This document shows, in pieces, positions 7,944 through 17,549 of a stretch of DNA of 42,574 nt. The translations under genes and the position numbers were made by a program. Under the pieces are notes generated by a model. It did no database searches, was not told the origin of the DNA, and saw only the letters and a list, made by a program, of their open reading frames with translations. The DNA comes from Planctomycetota bacterium (GTDB lineage Bacteria > Planctomycetota > Planctomycetia > Pirellulales > Lacipirellulaceae): positions 1 to 42,574 of the forward strand of contig JAADGV010000047.1 of the NCBI GenBank assembly GCA_013152205.1, given 5' to 3'. Every line of letters begins with the position of its first letter. Position 1 is the first letter of the stretch.

Positions 7944-7972
7944 TTGACGATTTTCTTCGGACGCGATAGACT
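7944..7972 (+). promoter_or_regulatory. Putative sigma-70 promoter of rpsB
   Basis: TTGACG (7944-7949) and TAGACT (7967-7972) are separated by 17 bases. A start near 7979 would leave an untranslated leader of about 150 bases before rpsB, enough for translational feedback by S2. I could not identify a specific leader structure. Confidence 0.55.
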
Positions 7973-8127
7973 ACAGGGCTAAATTTGGTCCGTACGGTCC
8001 GGTATCCAAATCGTTGAAATATTGTCAGGCCGAATAGAATTACCAACGCCGGACGCCCCGGTGGTGCTAGCAGTAGTGCCGCCGACCGAGGGACTTAGCC
8101 GGTGTGCCTACGCAGGAGAAATTGTCT

Positions 8128-8871
8128 GTGCCTTCACCTCTCGTACAGAAGCTCGTGGAATCGGGTGTGCATTTTGGTCACCGCTCGAGCCGTTGGAACC
8201 CGAAGATGCGGCCGTATATTTACGCCCGCCGGAACCTAATTCACATCATCGACGTCCGCGAGACCATTCGCGGACTGCTGCGAGCCAAGAAATATCTGGC
8301 TAACGTGGCCTCGCATGGCAGCCTCGTGTTGTTTGTTGGCACCAAGCGTCAAGCCGGTGATACGATTCAGCTAGCCGCCGACCGTTGCGGCATGCCTTAT
8401 GTGAACGATCGTTGGCTGGGCGGTACGCTGACCAACTTCCGTACGATTCGCAGTCGGCTGAGTCGCTTGGAGGAGTTGGAAACAATTCGCGATGGCGAAG
8501 AGATCAATACCTACTCGAAGAAGGCTCAGTCTTCGTTGAATCGCGAGTATCGCAAGATGCATCGCAACCTGAATGGTATGCGGACGATGAATCGACTGCC
8601 GGAGTGCATGGTGATCGTCGACCCGAAGAAAGAGAAGAACGCCGTCAAGGAAGCTCGCAAGCTGGGTATCGCTACCGTGGCTTTGATTGATACGGACTGC
8701 GATCCGGATCAAATTGACTTGCCGATTCCAGGCAACGACGACAGCATGCGGTCGATCGACTTGATCGTAGGTATCTTGGCCGATGCCATTGCTGAAGGAA
8801 AAGCCCAAGCTGCCAGTGAGCAGCAACAGAAGGCCGAGGGTGCCGAGCCTAAGCCAGTGCCGACGGCCTAA
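8128..8871 (+). CDS. rpsB: 30S ribosomal protein S2
   Basis: S2 joins the small subunit late and holds S1. The core motifs [29 protein letters not shown] and the C-terminal I-D-T-D-C-D-P (family form D-T-N-C-D-P) are all present. I choose the GTG at 8128 (247 residues): AGGAG at 8114-8118 stands nine bases before it, and the N-terminus then matches other S2 proteins, which begin about ten residues before G-V-H-F-G-H. An in-frame GTG at 8104 lies upstream of that ribosome site. It heads the conserved order rpsB-tsf-pyrH-frr. Confidence 0.96.
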   Translation: MPSPLVQKLVESGVHFGHRSSRWNPKMRPYIYARRNLIHIIDVRETIRGLLRAKKYLANVASHGSLVLFVGTKRQAGDTIQLAADRCGMPYVNDRWLGGTLTNFRTIRSRLSRLEELETIRDGEEINTYSKKAQSSLNREYRKMHRNLNGMRTMNRLPECMVIVDPKKEKNAVKEARKLGIATVALIDTDCDPDQIDLPIPGNDDSMRSIDLIVGILADAIAEGKAQAASEQQQKAEGAEPKPVPTA

Positions 8872-9010
8872 GTTTGGCTTGATAGAAAACTAAGTTAGAG
8901 TGCATGACAGCAGGCAGGTCGGCGGCGGTTTCGTCGAGAGCGTGGCTGGCGTGATTTGCCTCTATTAACCATAACCTTACGAAATTGATATTATCAAGGA
9001 GTAAACCACC

Positions 9011-9883
9011 ATGGCTGAGATTACTGCCGCGATGGTTAAGCAACTGCGAGACGATACGCAATTGCCAATGATGGAGTGCAAAAAAGCGCTCAAAGACGCC
9101 AACGGCGACATGGAAGTAGCCAAGCAGACACTACGCGAGTCTGGCAAGAAGTTTATGGGCAAACGCCAAGACCGATGCACGGACGAAGGCCGAATTGGCA
9201 TTTATGCGAGCGTCGTTGACGGTGTTGGTGCGATTATCGAGCTGCAATGCGAGTCGGCTCCGGTCGCAAAGAACGAAGAGTTTATGCAGTTGGCCAGCGA
9301 CTTGGCTCGACAGTTGGCAACCGGCCCGGGTGCTTCTACAGCTGAGGAATTGTGGTCGCAGCCTTCGCCCTCGAAAAGTGGCACGACGCTAGAAACACAG
9401 CGGGACGAGATTCAAAACAAGATTCGCGAGGTGTTTCGGCTATCCCGTCTGGAGCGTATTGATGCTCCGTGCGGTGGTTTTGTCCACATGGCGAAGATTG
9501 GTGTTCTGCTGGAAGTTGAAGGTGGCAACGACGAGTTGGCCAAGGAGATCAGCCTTCACGTTGCTGCGATGAATCCTGCAGCGACGACTACCGCTGACTT
9601 AGATCCGGCAGCCGTCGATCAAGAGCGTGAACTGCAAAAAGAGCGTGCTCGTCAGGAAGGCAAGCCAGAGAACATCATCGAGAAGATGATCGAAGGGCGA
9701 ATGCGGAACTACTATGCCGAGAACGTTCTCGAAGAGCAAGCTTTTGTGAAAGACGAAAAGCAAACGGTTGGCAAAGTCGCAGCAGCTGGCGGTATGAAGC
9801 TGAAACGGTTTCTCCGTTGGCAGCTTGGCGAAACCAATTCGAGCGAAGAATCGGATGAGGCGGCTGCTACGGCAGCCGGTTAA
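9011..9883 (+). CDS. tsf: Translation elongation factor Ts
   Basis: EF-Ts recycles EF-Tu by ejecting GDP. The 290 residues fit the family. The N-terminal UBA-like domain (residues 1-40) carries V-K-Q-L-R-D-D-T-Q-L-P-M-M-E-C-K-K-A-L; the usual R-x-x-T-G-A-G-M-M-D-C-K form is changed to T-Q-L-P-M-M. The core E-G-R-I-G-I-Y motif (near residue 59) and the tail helix with Q-A-F-V-K-D are present. The ATG is preceded by AAGGAG at 8996-9001. A short Ala/Glu-rich tail extends the C-terminus. A terminator follows at 9896-9925, so pyrH may be transcribed separately or by read-through. Confidence 0.96.
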   Translation: MAEITAAMVKQLRDDTQLPMMECKKALKDANGDMEVAKQTLRESGKKFMGKRQDRCTDEGRIGIYASVVDGVGAIIELQCESAPVAKNEEFMQLASDLARQLATGPGASTAEELWSQPSPSKSGTTLETQRDEIQNKIREVFRLSRLERIDAPCGGFVHMAKIGVLLEVEGGNDELAKEISLHVAAMNPAATTTADLDPAAVDQERELQKERARQEGKPENIIEKMIEGRMRNYYAENVLEEQAFVKDEKQTVGKVAAAGGMKLKRFLRWQLGETNSSEESDEAAATAAG

Positions 9884-9895
9884 AAAATTGAGCCT

Positions 9896-9925
9896 AAGCC
9901 CAGGGGATTTCCTCTGGGCTTTTTT
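9896..9925 (+). terminator. Rho-independent terminator after tsf
   Basis: Arms AAGCCCAGGGGA and TCCTCTGGGCTT pair with one G-T pair and a two-base loop, followed directly by a run of T. It lies 12 bases after the tsf stop and 28 bases before pyrH, so it probably attenuates rather than isolates the downstream genes. Confidence 0.8.
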
Positions 9926-9952
9926 CACATACGAACCCGATGAGAACCTGCG

Positions 9953-10714
9953 ATGCCATCCAGTGAGTCAGAACCTACGAGTGGCCCTTATCAACGGGTG
10001 ATCCTAAAACTCTCTGGCGAAAGTTTCGCGCCTCCTGGCGAGCGTGGGATTAGTATGCAGGAAGTGGTGCATATCGCATCGCAGACGTATCTGGCCCAAC
10101 AACAGGGCGTTCAGATTGCGATTGTCATTGGTGGCGGCAACATCTTGCGGGGCGGCCAGTTTACGGCGGGCAATTCGAGCATTCAGGAAGCCACGGCCCA
10201 CTACATGGGCATGTTGGCGACGGTGATAAATGGTCTAGCTTTGCAAGATGCGTTGGAATCGCTGGGGTGCGAGACACGGCTGCTGAGTACGGTAAAAATG
10301 GATGGCGTTGCCGAGCCGTACATTCGCCGTCGAGCCAAGCGGCATCTGGAAAAGGGCCGAATCGTCATTTTGGCGGGCGGCACGGGAGCGCCTTTTGTGA
10401 CGACCGACACGGCTGCGGCGCAGAAGGCTTTGGAACTCGAAGCGGACGTGCTGTTGAAGGCGACGCGCGTTGATGGCGTCTTCAGCGAAGATCCGGAGAA
10501 GAATCCTCATGCGGTTTTGTATCGCGAGTTGACCTACCAACAGGTTCGAGAAAAAAACTTGCGAGTGATGGACTCGACCGCGATTGCGCATTGCATGGAA
10601 CATGAATTGCCGATTTTGGTGTTTAATTATCGGCAAGACGGAAATATCGAGCGGGCCGTGCGTGGCGAGAAGATCGGTACTTCGGTGACTAGTCGGCTTG
10701 AAACAACAGAATAG
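9953..10714 (+). CDS. pyrH: Uridylate kinase (UMP kinase)
   Basis: PyrH phosphorylates UMP to UDP with ATP and belongs to the amino-acid kinase fold. There are 253 residues: K-L-S-G-E at 19-23, the phosphate loop G-G-G-N-I-L-R-G near 62, [25 protein letters not shown] near 144, and [13 protein letters not shown] with K-N in the nucleotide-binding part. About ten extra residues precede the usual start. Its place between tsf and frr is the standard bacterial order. Confidence 0.95.
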   Translation: MPSSESEPTSGPYQRVILKLSGESFAPPGERGISMQEVVHIASQTYLAQQQGVQIAIVIGGGNILRGGQFTAGNSSIQEATAHYMGMLATVINGLALQDALESLGCETRLLSTVKMDGVAEPYIRRRAKRHLEKGRIVILAGGTGAPFVTTDTAAAQKALELEADVLLKATRVDGVFSEDPEKNPHAVLYRELTYQQVREKNLRVMDSTAIAHCMEHELPILVFNYRQDGNIERAVRGEKIGTSVTSRLETTE

Positions 10715-10769
10715 TTGAGTCCGGGAAGAGATAGGTTTAGGAATTTTTTTGGGATGTGACAATTAGATA

Positions 10770-10960
10770 TTACCACGGAGGCACTGAGAACACAGAGTTT
10801 GAAAGGGGGGGGAGTTGGTTTTTTAGCCGGTCCGCCACGCGGTCCGGAGGCAAGTGTGCCTCCGGCTATCTAGCCAACTCACAAGTTCAAATGATTTTAG
10901 GGCGCTAGTTCATTGGCATCTTTTTTTCTCAGTGTCCTCCGTGCCTCTGTGGTAAATCTA
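10770..10960. repeat. Mosaic inverted repeat, block 3, between pyrH and frr
   Basis: The outer arms are ACCACGGAGGCACTGAGAAC (10772-10791) and the near complement CTCAGTGTCCTCCGTGCC with CTCTGTGGT (about 10929-10953). Nested inside is a separate palindrome (10823-10868): AGCCGG...CCGGCT around GGAGGCA-AGTG-TGCCTCC. If frr is read from upstream, this region would fold into a long hairpin inside the transcript. Confidence 0.75.
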
Positions 10961-11026
10961 TCTATATGGCATAAGTTTTTTTGAGTGATAACGGGTTAGT
11001 ATAATTTTGCGACAGAGGTTTTTCTT

Positions 11027-11587
11027 ATGGATGCTGATACGATTTTGTTGGACTCGGAAGAACGCATGGAAAAGGCGCTTGCCAAGTTGAAGCACGATAT
11101 GACGGGCATTCGCACAGGTCGTGCCAATCCGGGGCTGGTCGATTCTTTGCGAGTGGACGTGTATGGCTCGCCGACGCCGATTAAGCAGATTGCTTCGGTT
11201 AGCGCGCCAGAGCCTTCGCAATTGGTGATTCGGCCGTTCGATCCTTCGACGATCAAAGATATCGAGAAGGGGATTGTTGCCAGTGATCTGGGGCTTACGC
11301 CACAGAGCGACGGCAAAGTGATACGGCTAAATATCCCGGCGTTGTCGACCGAAGTGCGACGTTCGATGGTCGCCCGAACGAAAGATTTGACCGAGGAAAC
11401 AAAGGTCGCGATCCGAAATATCCGTCGGGACGCCAATAAACATGCCGATCAGGCGGAAAAAGATAACGAAATGACCGAGGACGACCGCGAAGACTCCAAA
11501 AAGGCAATCCTAGAGCTGACCAAAAAATACGAAGGCAAGGCGAGCGATCTGGCGAAGGCGAAAGAATCGGAAGTGATGGACGATTGA
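11027..11587 (+). CDS. frr: Ribosome recycling factor
   Basis: RRF splits the post-termination ribosome together with EF-G. The 186 residues form the usual three-helix bundle plus beta domain. Visible motifs are T-G-R-A-N-P-G-L-V-D near residue 29, Y-G-S-P-T-P-I-K-Q-I-A, I-R-P-F-D near residue 69, L-N-I-P-A-L-S-T-E-V-R-R and I-R-N-I-R-R-D-A. A TATAAT at 11000-11005 precedes the ATG by about 20 bases, but no -35 box is well spaced. It is the last gene of the rpsB-tsf-pyrH-frr cluster and is set apart from pyrH by about 310 bp of repeats. Confidence 0.96.
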   Translation: MDADTILLDSEERMEKALAKLKHDMTGIRTGRANPGLVDSLRVDVYGSPTPIKQIASVSAPEPSQLVIRPFDPSTIKDIEKGIVASDLGLTPQSDGKVIRLNIPALSTEVRRSMVARTKDLTEETKVAIRNIRRDANKHADQAEKDNEMTEDDREDSKKAILELTKKYEGKASDLAKAKESEVMDD

Positions 11588-11589
11588 GG

Positions 11590-11890
11590 AGGGGAATGCG
11601 GATTGCGGATTTCGGAGTGCGGAATTTTTGTTGCTGGGGACTGTTAAACCCAGCGCGGCTCTGACCGCAACCGAATAGGTAGGGATTTCTCGCAAAGGCG
11701 ATAAGTCGCCAAGGAAAGCAAGAAGGGGATTGTCTCGCAGAGGCGCAGAGACAGCGGAGAAACTGGAATGCCGTAGCTCTGCTGCCACGACTGGGCAACT
11801 AATTTTTGGACAGGATTTACGGGATAGATGGGAGCGAACCCATGTACCACTATCCTAAAGATCCTGTAAATCCTGTCAAAAAATCTTTGT
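11590..11890. repeat. Mosaic intergenic repeat, block 4
   Basis: At least four modules are joined: GGATTGCGGATTTCGGAGTG-like tandem units (11599-11628; the same family as the insertion in carA), CTCGCAAAGGCGATAAGTCG (11689-11708), CTCGCAGAGGCGCAGAGACA (11734-11753), and an inverted pair GACAGGATTTACGGGAT (11809-11825) with GATCCTGTAAATCCTGTC (11861-11878). The same modules recur in other orders in blocks 2, 6 and 9. Confidence 0.75.
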
Positions 11891-11933
11891 GCACACAAAG
11901 AAATTGATCGTTAGTAGAACTGGGAGCCGAACG

Positions 11934-12845
11934 ATGCGATATCTGGTTGGAAGTTTGCTGAATCGGGTGTTTGTTGTCTTTGCGGGGCTTGCCGTTTGCT
12001 GGCCGGTGTTTTCTTCTTTTGCCGAGGAAAAGCCTAATGCGCAGTTATTCTCGATCCAGGTTGATGGTACTGGCTTGGAGCAGTTGACCCATAAGCTTGA
12101 TTGGCGGTTTGGTGCGGCCCAGTGGTCTCCGGATGGAAGTCAGATTGCTGTTGATGGGTGGATGGTCGAGGAGTTCAAAAAGCAAAGTTACTCAGCGACC
12201 CATTTGTTTGTCATGAATGCGGATGGTTCGGAGAGTGTCGATATCGGATTGGGCGCCATGCCAAGCTGGTCTCCTGATGGCAAGCAACTGGTCTGCCACA
12301 CGTACAAGCCCTCGAGAAGCCTCGTCGTGATGAACGTCGACGGGACGGGACGCGAGGAAGTTGCGAACCATTGGGGCAGCCCACGCTGGTTCCCGACCGG
12401 GAACCGTATCGCGTCGCTATCTCGGGGTAGTATCGTCTCTTTAGATTTGGCGACTGGTATCGAATCGCCGCTTCAAATACCACGCACCTATTCTCCGAAA
12501 TTGGGATTTAGTTGCTCTCCCGACGGACGTCAAATTTGTTTTGCGGATGGAAATGCGGAAGGTTTAGCCATCGCGTTTCTCGACAAGTCGGGGAAGTGCC
12601 AGTCGGTTCGAAGCCATGTCGCTGGTCTCGAATGTTCGTTTTCGTCCTGGTCGCCGGATAACAAACGGGTGGTCTTTGGGGCCAAAGCACACGGGGAAGC
12701 AAAAAATCAGCTTTACGTGCTTACCATCGCTTCGGACGATCCGCCAGCACGGCTTCCGGGCCAACCTGAGGACGTCAGTAACTTCGATCCCGATTGGTCT
12801 CCCGATGGAAAACGGATCGTCTTTTCAAGCGACGTACCCGAATGA
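11934..12845 (+). CDS. Secreted PD40/TolB-like beta-propeller protein
   Basis: The protein has 303 residues. An N-terminal hydrophobic stretch ending near S-S-F-A-E-E is a probable signal peptide. Six propeller blades are marked by W-S-P-D-G-like motifs: W-S-P-D-G-S-Q-I-A, W-S-P-D-G-K-Q-L-V, W-F-P-T-G-N-R-I-A, C-S-P-D-G-R-Q-I-C, W-S-P-D-N-K-R-V-V and W-S-P-D-G-K-R-I-V. This is the TolB-type WD40-like fold, so a periplasmic binding or scaffolding role is likely; it is not TolB itself, since the N-terminal domain and tol neighbours are missing. The ATG at 11934 follows GGGAG at 11922-11926; a GTG at 11889 in the same frame would precede the signal peptide needlessly. Confidence 0.75.
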   Translation: MRYLVGSLLNRVFVVFAGLAVCWPVFSSFAEEKPNAQLFSIQVDGTGLEQLTHKLDWRFGAAQWSPDGSQIAVDGWMVEEFKKQSYSATHLFVMNADGSESVDIGLGAMPSWSPDGKQLVCHTYKPSRSLVVMNVDGTGREEVANHWGSPRWFPTGNRIASLSRGSIVSLDLATGIESPLQIPRTYSPKLGFSCSPDGRQICFADGNAEGLAIAFLDKSGKCQSVRSHVAGLECSFSSWSPDNKRVVFGAKAHGEAKNQLYVLTIASDDPPARLPGQPEDVSNFDPDWSPDGKRIVFSSDVPE

Positions 12846-12869
12846 TTGCGGCTATTCATTCTGAAGTAA

Positions 12870-13110
12870 TAGAACGCGGAGGAACACAGATCAGACGGAT
12901 TTTCACGGATACAAAAAGAAGATTATTGAAGTCATGGGGGCTAAAGATCGAAACAGATGGTTGACCAAAATCGTTTTGTATCTGCGACAATCTGCTAAAT
13001 CAGCGTTCATCTGTGTTCTATTTTGCTTCACTCGGCTGAAGCGTTACCATTTTTTCGCAACGGGCGGGAGGCGATTGTACGCAGTGAGTGTCGGAGACGC
13101 CTCCCACATG
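12870..13110. repeat. Mosaic intergenic repeat, block 5
   Basis: This gap before the isomerase gene has a diverged inverted pair: GGAGGAACACAGATCAGACG (12881-12900) and the tract with AATCAGCGTTCATCTGTGTT (12999-13018). A separate hairpin with arms GGGAGGCG (13066-13073) and CGCCTCCC (13098-13105) follows. The rest, up to 13259, shows nothing recognisable. Confidence 0.6.
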
Positions 13111-13259
13111 AGCTAGAGATGCTTCCGACAGACAAGTGCTAGCACTGCCTGGCTTCTCTTGCTTGGAATCGTTGCATCCGCCATACTCCTGGCCCGTTTC
13201 TTCGCGCACCCGCCGCGCGTCGACCTACGTCTACACACTCGGTTTATGGAGAAACCGCT

Positions 13260-15209
13260 ATGTCTCTTCCAGAGACGTCTCGTTCAGAGGCAGATTCGCG
13301 CTCGAAAGGCGCTGGTATGGTTGTTTGGGCATGGAAGCATCAAATTGGTTGGCTCGTTGCTGCTGGAGTGGTGCTAACCGTTGCTATCGTATTTCGCAGT
13401 GCCGAAGGCGACCAAACAGCCAGCGCAAAAGCTCCAAGCAAAACACGCACCACGTCTAAGCGAGCTGAGCAAAAGTTGCCTCGCGTTGAACGTCCGCAGC
13501 ATGATGTGATGGCGATCGTCAATGGCCAAGATATTAGCCGCAAAGTATTGATTGATGCTTGTGTGCGCCGTCATGGTGAAAAAGTGCTTGAGAGTTTGGT
13601 CAACAAGCGACTGATTTTGAACCATTGCGAGAAGCGAGGCATCGCGGTTACCCAAGAGGAAATCGGTGCTGAAATTGATCGTATGGCGAAACGATTCAAG
13701 CTGGGGCGAGAGCAATGGCTAGAGATGCTAAAAAATGAGCGAGACATTACTCCGCAAGAGTATGCGCGGGATATTGTTTGGCCAACGCTTGCTTTGCGAA
13801 AATTGGCGGCAGCGGACTTGCAACCTTCGGCTACGGATATCGAGAAGGCAATTGAGCGAGAGTTTGGGGCTGCGGTCCGCGCTCGGTTGATAGCCATTGG
13901 CAATGCCGACTTGGCTCGCCAACTACACGCCCAACTGACTGCTCAACCCGACAACTTTGCCCGTCTGGCGATCGAGCATTCAATCGACATCAATAGCGCG
14001 AGCGTAGGTGGTTTGATCCAGCCAATCCGTCGACACGTGGGCGATGCTCGGATTGAGGCAGAAGCGTTTCGCCTACAGCCGGGGCAGATTTCTTCGATCA
14101 TTAGCGTGGGTGGGCAGCATGTCATTTTGAAATGCGAAGAACATATTCCGCCTAGGCAATTTAACCGCGCCGCAGTTGAGCAACAGATAGTCGAGAAGAT
14201 TAAGGACGAGAAACTGCGGGAAGTGTCGCATACGCTGTTTGCCCAGTTGCAATCAACGGCAACGATTCAAAATGTGTACAACAACTTGCAGCTTCGCGAG
14301 ACCATGCCCGGGGTGGTAGCCACCGTCAATGGGGATCGCGTGATGATGAAAGAGCTTGGCCAGGAGTGCTTGTTGCGGCATGGCGAAGAAGTGTTGGAGA
14401 CAGAAATCTCTCACCTTCTTTTGGAGCAGGAGCTAAAAAACGCTGGCATCACAGTTACCGATGCGGAACTACAAGCCGAGGTACAGCACGCTGCTGAGCT
14501 GGCTGGGATTTTGGACCAAAAAGGTAAAGTCGACCTGGAGCAGTGGTTCGAGGCGATTGCTAAAGAGCAAGGCGTCACAAGGGCGCAGTATCTACGAGAC
14601 TCGGTTTGGCCATCGGCGGCGTTAAAGAAACTTACTGCCAAGGATGTTCAGGTAACGGACGAAGATATGCAGAAGGGCTTTGAAGCCAACTATGGCGAAC
14701 GGGTCCGCTGTCGAGCGATCGTGCTTGGCGAAATGCGTCGTGCCCAGGAAGTTTGGGATAAGGCCCGTCGAAATCAGTCGGTCGAGTACTTTGGCGATTT
14801 GGCGGCGGAGTATTCGATCGAGCCGACCAGCAAAGCATTGCGGGGCGAGGTGCCACCGATCGGTCGCTACAGTGGCCAGCCACGGCTAGAAGAGGTCGCC
14901 TACGCTTTGCAGCCGGGGCAGCTATCTGGCATCGTGCAGACTGGCGATAAGTTCATCATTCTGCGTTGCGAAGGTCGAACTGAGCAGATCGATTTGCATC
15001 AAAGCGACGTTCGCGAGATTTTGAATCGTGATATTTATGAGAAAAAGATGCGGCTGGCGATGAACGAGAAGTTCGAGCAAATTCGCGAGCATTCGCGAGT
15101 CGACAACTATCTGGCCGGCACCTCGCGAGTGCCTAGCAAGCGGAAGGAAGCCGGAAGGGCTGCGATTCGCCAGGACACGGCGGTACGGCCCACGGCAGGG
15201 CAGCAATAG
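13260..15209 (+). CDS. Membrane-anchored parvulin-type peptidyl-prolyl isomerase with an internal duplication
   Basis: The protein has 649 residues. One membrane helix at about 29-46 leaves the rest outside the cytoplasm. Two homologous halves follow. The first begins at V-M-A-I-V-N-G-Q-D-I-S-R (near residue 83), the second at V-V-A-T-V-N-G-D-R-V-M-M (near 353). Each has a SurA-N-like helical part containing L-x-x-E/N-x-x-x-G-I-x-V-T and ends in a parvulin-like domain with F-x-x-L-A-x-E-x-S-I, G-G-L/G-E-V, I-x-x-x-x-x-x-A-x-x-L-Q-P-G-Q and I-I-L-R/K-C-E. The parvulin parts look short, so some activity may be lost and one half may serve as a chaperone. The ATG at 13260 lacks a strong ribosome site. 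Confidence 0.8.
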   Translation: MSLPETSRSEADSRSKGAGMVVWAWKHQIGWLVAAGVVLTVAIVFRSAEGDQTASAKAPSKTRTTSKRAEQKLPRVERPQHDVMAIVNGQDISRKVLIDACVRRHGEKVLESLVNKRLILNHCEKRGIAVTQEEIGAEIDRMAKRFKLGREQWLEMLKNERDITPQEYARDIVWPTLALRKLAAADLQPSATDIEKAIEREFGAAVRARLIAIGNADLARQLHAQLTAQPDNFARLAIEHSIDINSASVGGLIQPIRRHVGDARIEAEAFRLQPGQISSIISVGGQHVILKCEEHIPPRQFNRAAVEQQIVEKIKDEKLREVSHTLFAQLQSTATIQNVYNNLQLRETMPGVVATVNGDRVMMKELGQECLLRHGEEVLETEISHLLLEQELKNAGITVTDAELQAEVQHAAELAGILDQKGKVDLEQWFEAIAKEQGVTRAQYLRDSVWPSAALKKLTAKDVQVTDEDMQKGFEANYGERVRCRAIVLGEMRRAQEVWDKARRNQSVEYFGDLAAEYSIEPTSKALRGEVPPIGRYSGQPRLEEVAYALQPGQLSGIVQTGDKFIILRCEGRTEQIDLHQSDVREILNRDIYEKKMRLAMNEKFEQIREHSRVDNYLAGTSRVPSKRKEAGRAAIRQDTAVRPTAGQQ

Positions 15210-15228
15210 CGAGAGCGGCAAAACTTGG

Positions 15229-15297
15229 AAAAACCGCGGCTTCCGCTTGCGGCTAGTATAGGTTTGTAATCCTCCTGGTGGTCCGATCAGACCACTT
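15229..15297. repeat. Dispersed repeat D, copy 1, and a hairpin
   Basis: The tract AAACCGCGGCTTCCGC followed by TTGCGGCTAGTAT (15231-15259) recurs at 32110-32141 with one base changed. A perfect hairpin GTGGTC-CGATCA-GACCAC (15280-15297) follows and could end the isomerase transcript, though no T-run is present. Confidence 0.6.
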
Positions 15298-15362
15298 TGG
15301 TCGCGAACCCGCAGCGGGTATACTGGGTCGTTGCAGTGCCGTTGTTTTGTTCGAGCTGAACC

Positions 15363-16586
15363 ATGTCTGATGAGTCTTTGTCGTCCTCCGAACCGTTCCG
15401 GGTAGAAGTTGCGCAACGCGTGACGCGTCTGCCGCCCTATCTGTTTGGGCGGATCAATAAGATGATCTACGATAAACGGGTCGCAGGCGACGACGTGATC
15501 GAGCTAGGGATGGGCAACCCGAGCGATCCGCCGCAGGAAATGATCATCGAAAAGCTGGTCGAGGCGGCCCGCGATCCGCGAAGCCATCGCTACAGCCAGT
15601 CGAACGGCATCCCCAACCTTCGCCGCGAGGTGGCAGCCAAGTATTTGAAAAAGTATGGCGTGCGGTTGGACCCAGACGATGAGATAATGGTTTGCCTAGG
15701 ATCGAAAGAGGGTTTTAGTCACATGTGCTTGGCTCTGATGGGGCCAGGCGATACGGCGATTGTGCCTGCTCCGTACTTCCCGGTGCATGTGTACGCTGTG
15801 GCTTTGGCGTCGGGCAATGTGATTTCGTTGCCGGTGACAAACAGCGAGAAGTTTCTTTCGAATGTCGCTTTTACGTGTGAGACGCTTTCCCCCAAACCTA
15901 AGTTGCTAATTCTTTGCTACCCACACAATCCTTCGAGCGTAGTTGTCGAGCAGGAATTTTATGATGAAGTGGTGAAGCTTGCAAAAAAATACAACCTGAT
16001 GGTGATTAGCGACTTTGCTTATGCCGATGTGGCTTTCGATGGTTATCAGCCACCAAGTTTCTTGGCTTCGCCCGGTGCGGCTGAGGTAGGCGTTGAATTT
16101 ACGACCATGAGTAAGGGCTACAACATGGCCGGTTGGCGTGTCGGGTTTTGCTCGGGCAACGCAAAGATGGTTGGCGCGCTAGCGACGATCAAGGGGTACT
16201 ACGACTATGGAATGTTTCAGGCGATCCAAGTCGCCGCGATCATGGCGTTGCGCCATACCGAAGCTGCCGTCGAGCAACAGTCGTTAGTTTACAAAGGTCG
16301 CCGCGATGCATTGTGCGACGGTCTCGGGCGTTTGGGTTGGGAGTTGAACCTGCCTAAGGCGGGTATGTTTGTTTGGCAGCCGATCCCCGAGCCGTGGCGT
16401 TCGCGGATGAGTACGATGGATTTTGCGATGATGTTGCTCGAAGAGGGCAATGTGGCAGTCAGCCCCGGCAGCGGGTTTGGGCCTGCGGGCGAGGGTTTTT
16501 TGCGGATGTCGTTGGTCGAAAACGAAGAACGGCTGCGCCAGGCCGTTAGGCAAATTAAGCGATGTTTGGCGGATGCCAAGGGCTGA
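15363..16586 (+). CDS. alaC: PLP-dependent aminotransferase of the AlaC type
   Basis: The 407-residue fold-type I transaminase closely follows the pattern of E. coli AlaC, which makes alanine from pyruvate and glutamate. Shared segments are R-L-P-P-Y near the N-terminus, [46 protein letters not shown] and [11 protein letters not shown], with K251 as the Schiff-base lysine. The C-terminal Arg region [12 protein letters not shown] is intact. An LL-diaminopimelate aminotransferase role is the main alternative, since the two families are close. Confidence 0.85.
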   Translation: MSDESLSSSEPFRVEVAQRVTRLPPYLFGRINKMIYDKRVAGDDVIELGMGNPSDPPQEMIIEKLVEAARDPRSHRYSQSNGIPNLRREVAAKYLKKYGVRLDPDDEIMVCLGSKEGFSHMCLALMGPGDTAIVPAPYFPVHVYAVALASGNVISLPVTNSEKFLSNVAFTCETLSPKPKLLILCYPHNPSSVVVEQEFYDEVVKLAKKYNLMVISDFAYADVAFDGYQPPSFLASPGAAEVGVEFTTMSKGYNMAGWRVGFCSGNAKMVGALATIKGYYDYGMFQAIQVAAIMALRHTEAAVEQQSLVYKGRRDALCDGLGRLGWELNLPKAGMFVWQPIPEPWRSRMSTMDFAMMLLEEGNVAVSPGSGFGPAGEGFLRMSLVENEERLRQAVRQIKRCLADAKG

Positions 16587-16627
16587 AGTAGGTTAAACTT
16601 TCCACGATCACATAGGAGTTTCAAACA

Positions 16628-17488
16628 ATGGGTGGCGGAATTTTTGATACCGAACAATTGGCAGCCTATCAACGTGATGGCTATGTGGTGGTTCGCAATT
16701 TGTTTGATGCTGAAGAGGTCGATCTGCTGCGACAGGCAGCTAAGGAAGATCGGGCATTGGACGAACATGCCTTTGGACGCGAAGATGGCGAAGGTGGCAG
16801 TGTGCGGCTGTCGCTGTGGAATCATCCGGGGGAGGATCTCTATGGGATGTTTGCTCGTGGGCGCCGGATTGTTGATACGGTCGAGCAGGTGCTAGAAGAC
16901 GAAGCCTACCACTACCACTCGAAGATGGTTATGAAGCAAGCGGTCACAGGCGGGGCGTGGGAGTGGCACCAAGACTACGGCTACTGGTACGAAAATGGTG
17001 TGCTGGAGCCGAATCTGTGCAGCGTCTACACCGCCGTTGACAAGGCGAACAAGGAGAATGGCTGTTTACAGGTACTGAAGGGTTCGCACCGTATGGGACG
17101 GGTCACGCACGTGAAGATGGGCGATCAAACCTGTGCCGATCTCGACCGAGTTGCTGCGGCAGCCGAGCGGCTAGAGTTGGTGTATTGCGAGATGGAGCCT
17201 GGTGATTCGGTGTTTTTCCATAGCAATTTATTGCACCGGAGCGATCAGAATCACTCGCCCAACGATCGTTGGGCGTTGATCTGCTGTTACAACGCTCGTC
17301 AGAATAGCCCCTACAAAGAGGGGCCGCACCCTTGCTACACGCCGCTAGAAAAGGTGGACGACGCGGCGATTAAACTCGCTGGGGTGAAACGCTTTTCAGA
17401 CAGCGGCGGCAACGATTCGTTCATGGCGGTTGAACATGCCGCGACTAGCGACGGGATTGCTGATCACAATCCGACAAACGACAAGTAA
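16628..17488 (+). CDS. Phytanoyl-CoA dioxygenase (PhyH) family protein
   Basis: This Fe(II)/2-oxoglutarate oxygenase has 286 residues. The metal triad is visible: H114 and D116 in E-W-H-Q-D-Y-G-Y-W, and a distal His near residue 203 in F-F-H-S-N-L-L-H-R-S. The N-terminal Y-Q-R-D-G-Y-V-V-V-R-N-L-F is the usual opening of the family. Substrates range from lipids to ectoine and small metabolites, so none is assigned. AGGAG at 16614-16618 sets the start. It lies 42 bp behind alaC on the same strand, which suggests one transcript. Confidence 0.85.
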   Translation: MGGGIFDTEQLAAYQRDGYVVVRNLFDAEEVDLLRQAAKEDRALDEHAFGREDGEGGSVRLSLWNHPGEDLYGMFARGRRIVDTVEQVLEDEAYHYHSKMVMKQAVTGGAWEWHQDYGYWYENGVLEPNLCSVYTAVDKANKENGCLQVLKGSHRMGRVTHVKMGDQTCADLDRVAAAAERLELVYCEMEPGDSVFFHSNLLHRSDQNHSPNDRWALICCYNARQNSPYKEGPHPCYTPLEKVDDAAIKLAGVKRFSDSGGNDSFMAVEHAATSDGIADHNPTNDK

Positions 17489-17549
17489 CGCGTGCTGAAA
17501 AGAAGGGGTGCCCGCGAATAGACGCAAAAATATTTGTTAACCGTTCACA

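Noticed and set aside
10978..11005. Promoter for frr with TATAAT at 11000-11005
   Set aside because: The nearest -35-like hexamers are 13 or 16 bases away and weak, and read-through from pyrH is possible, so it is not listed as a feature.
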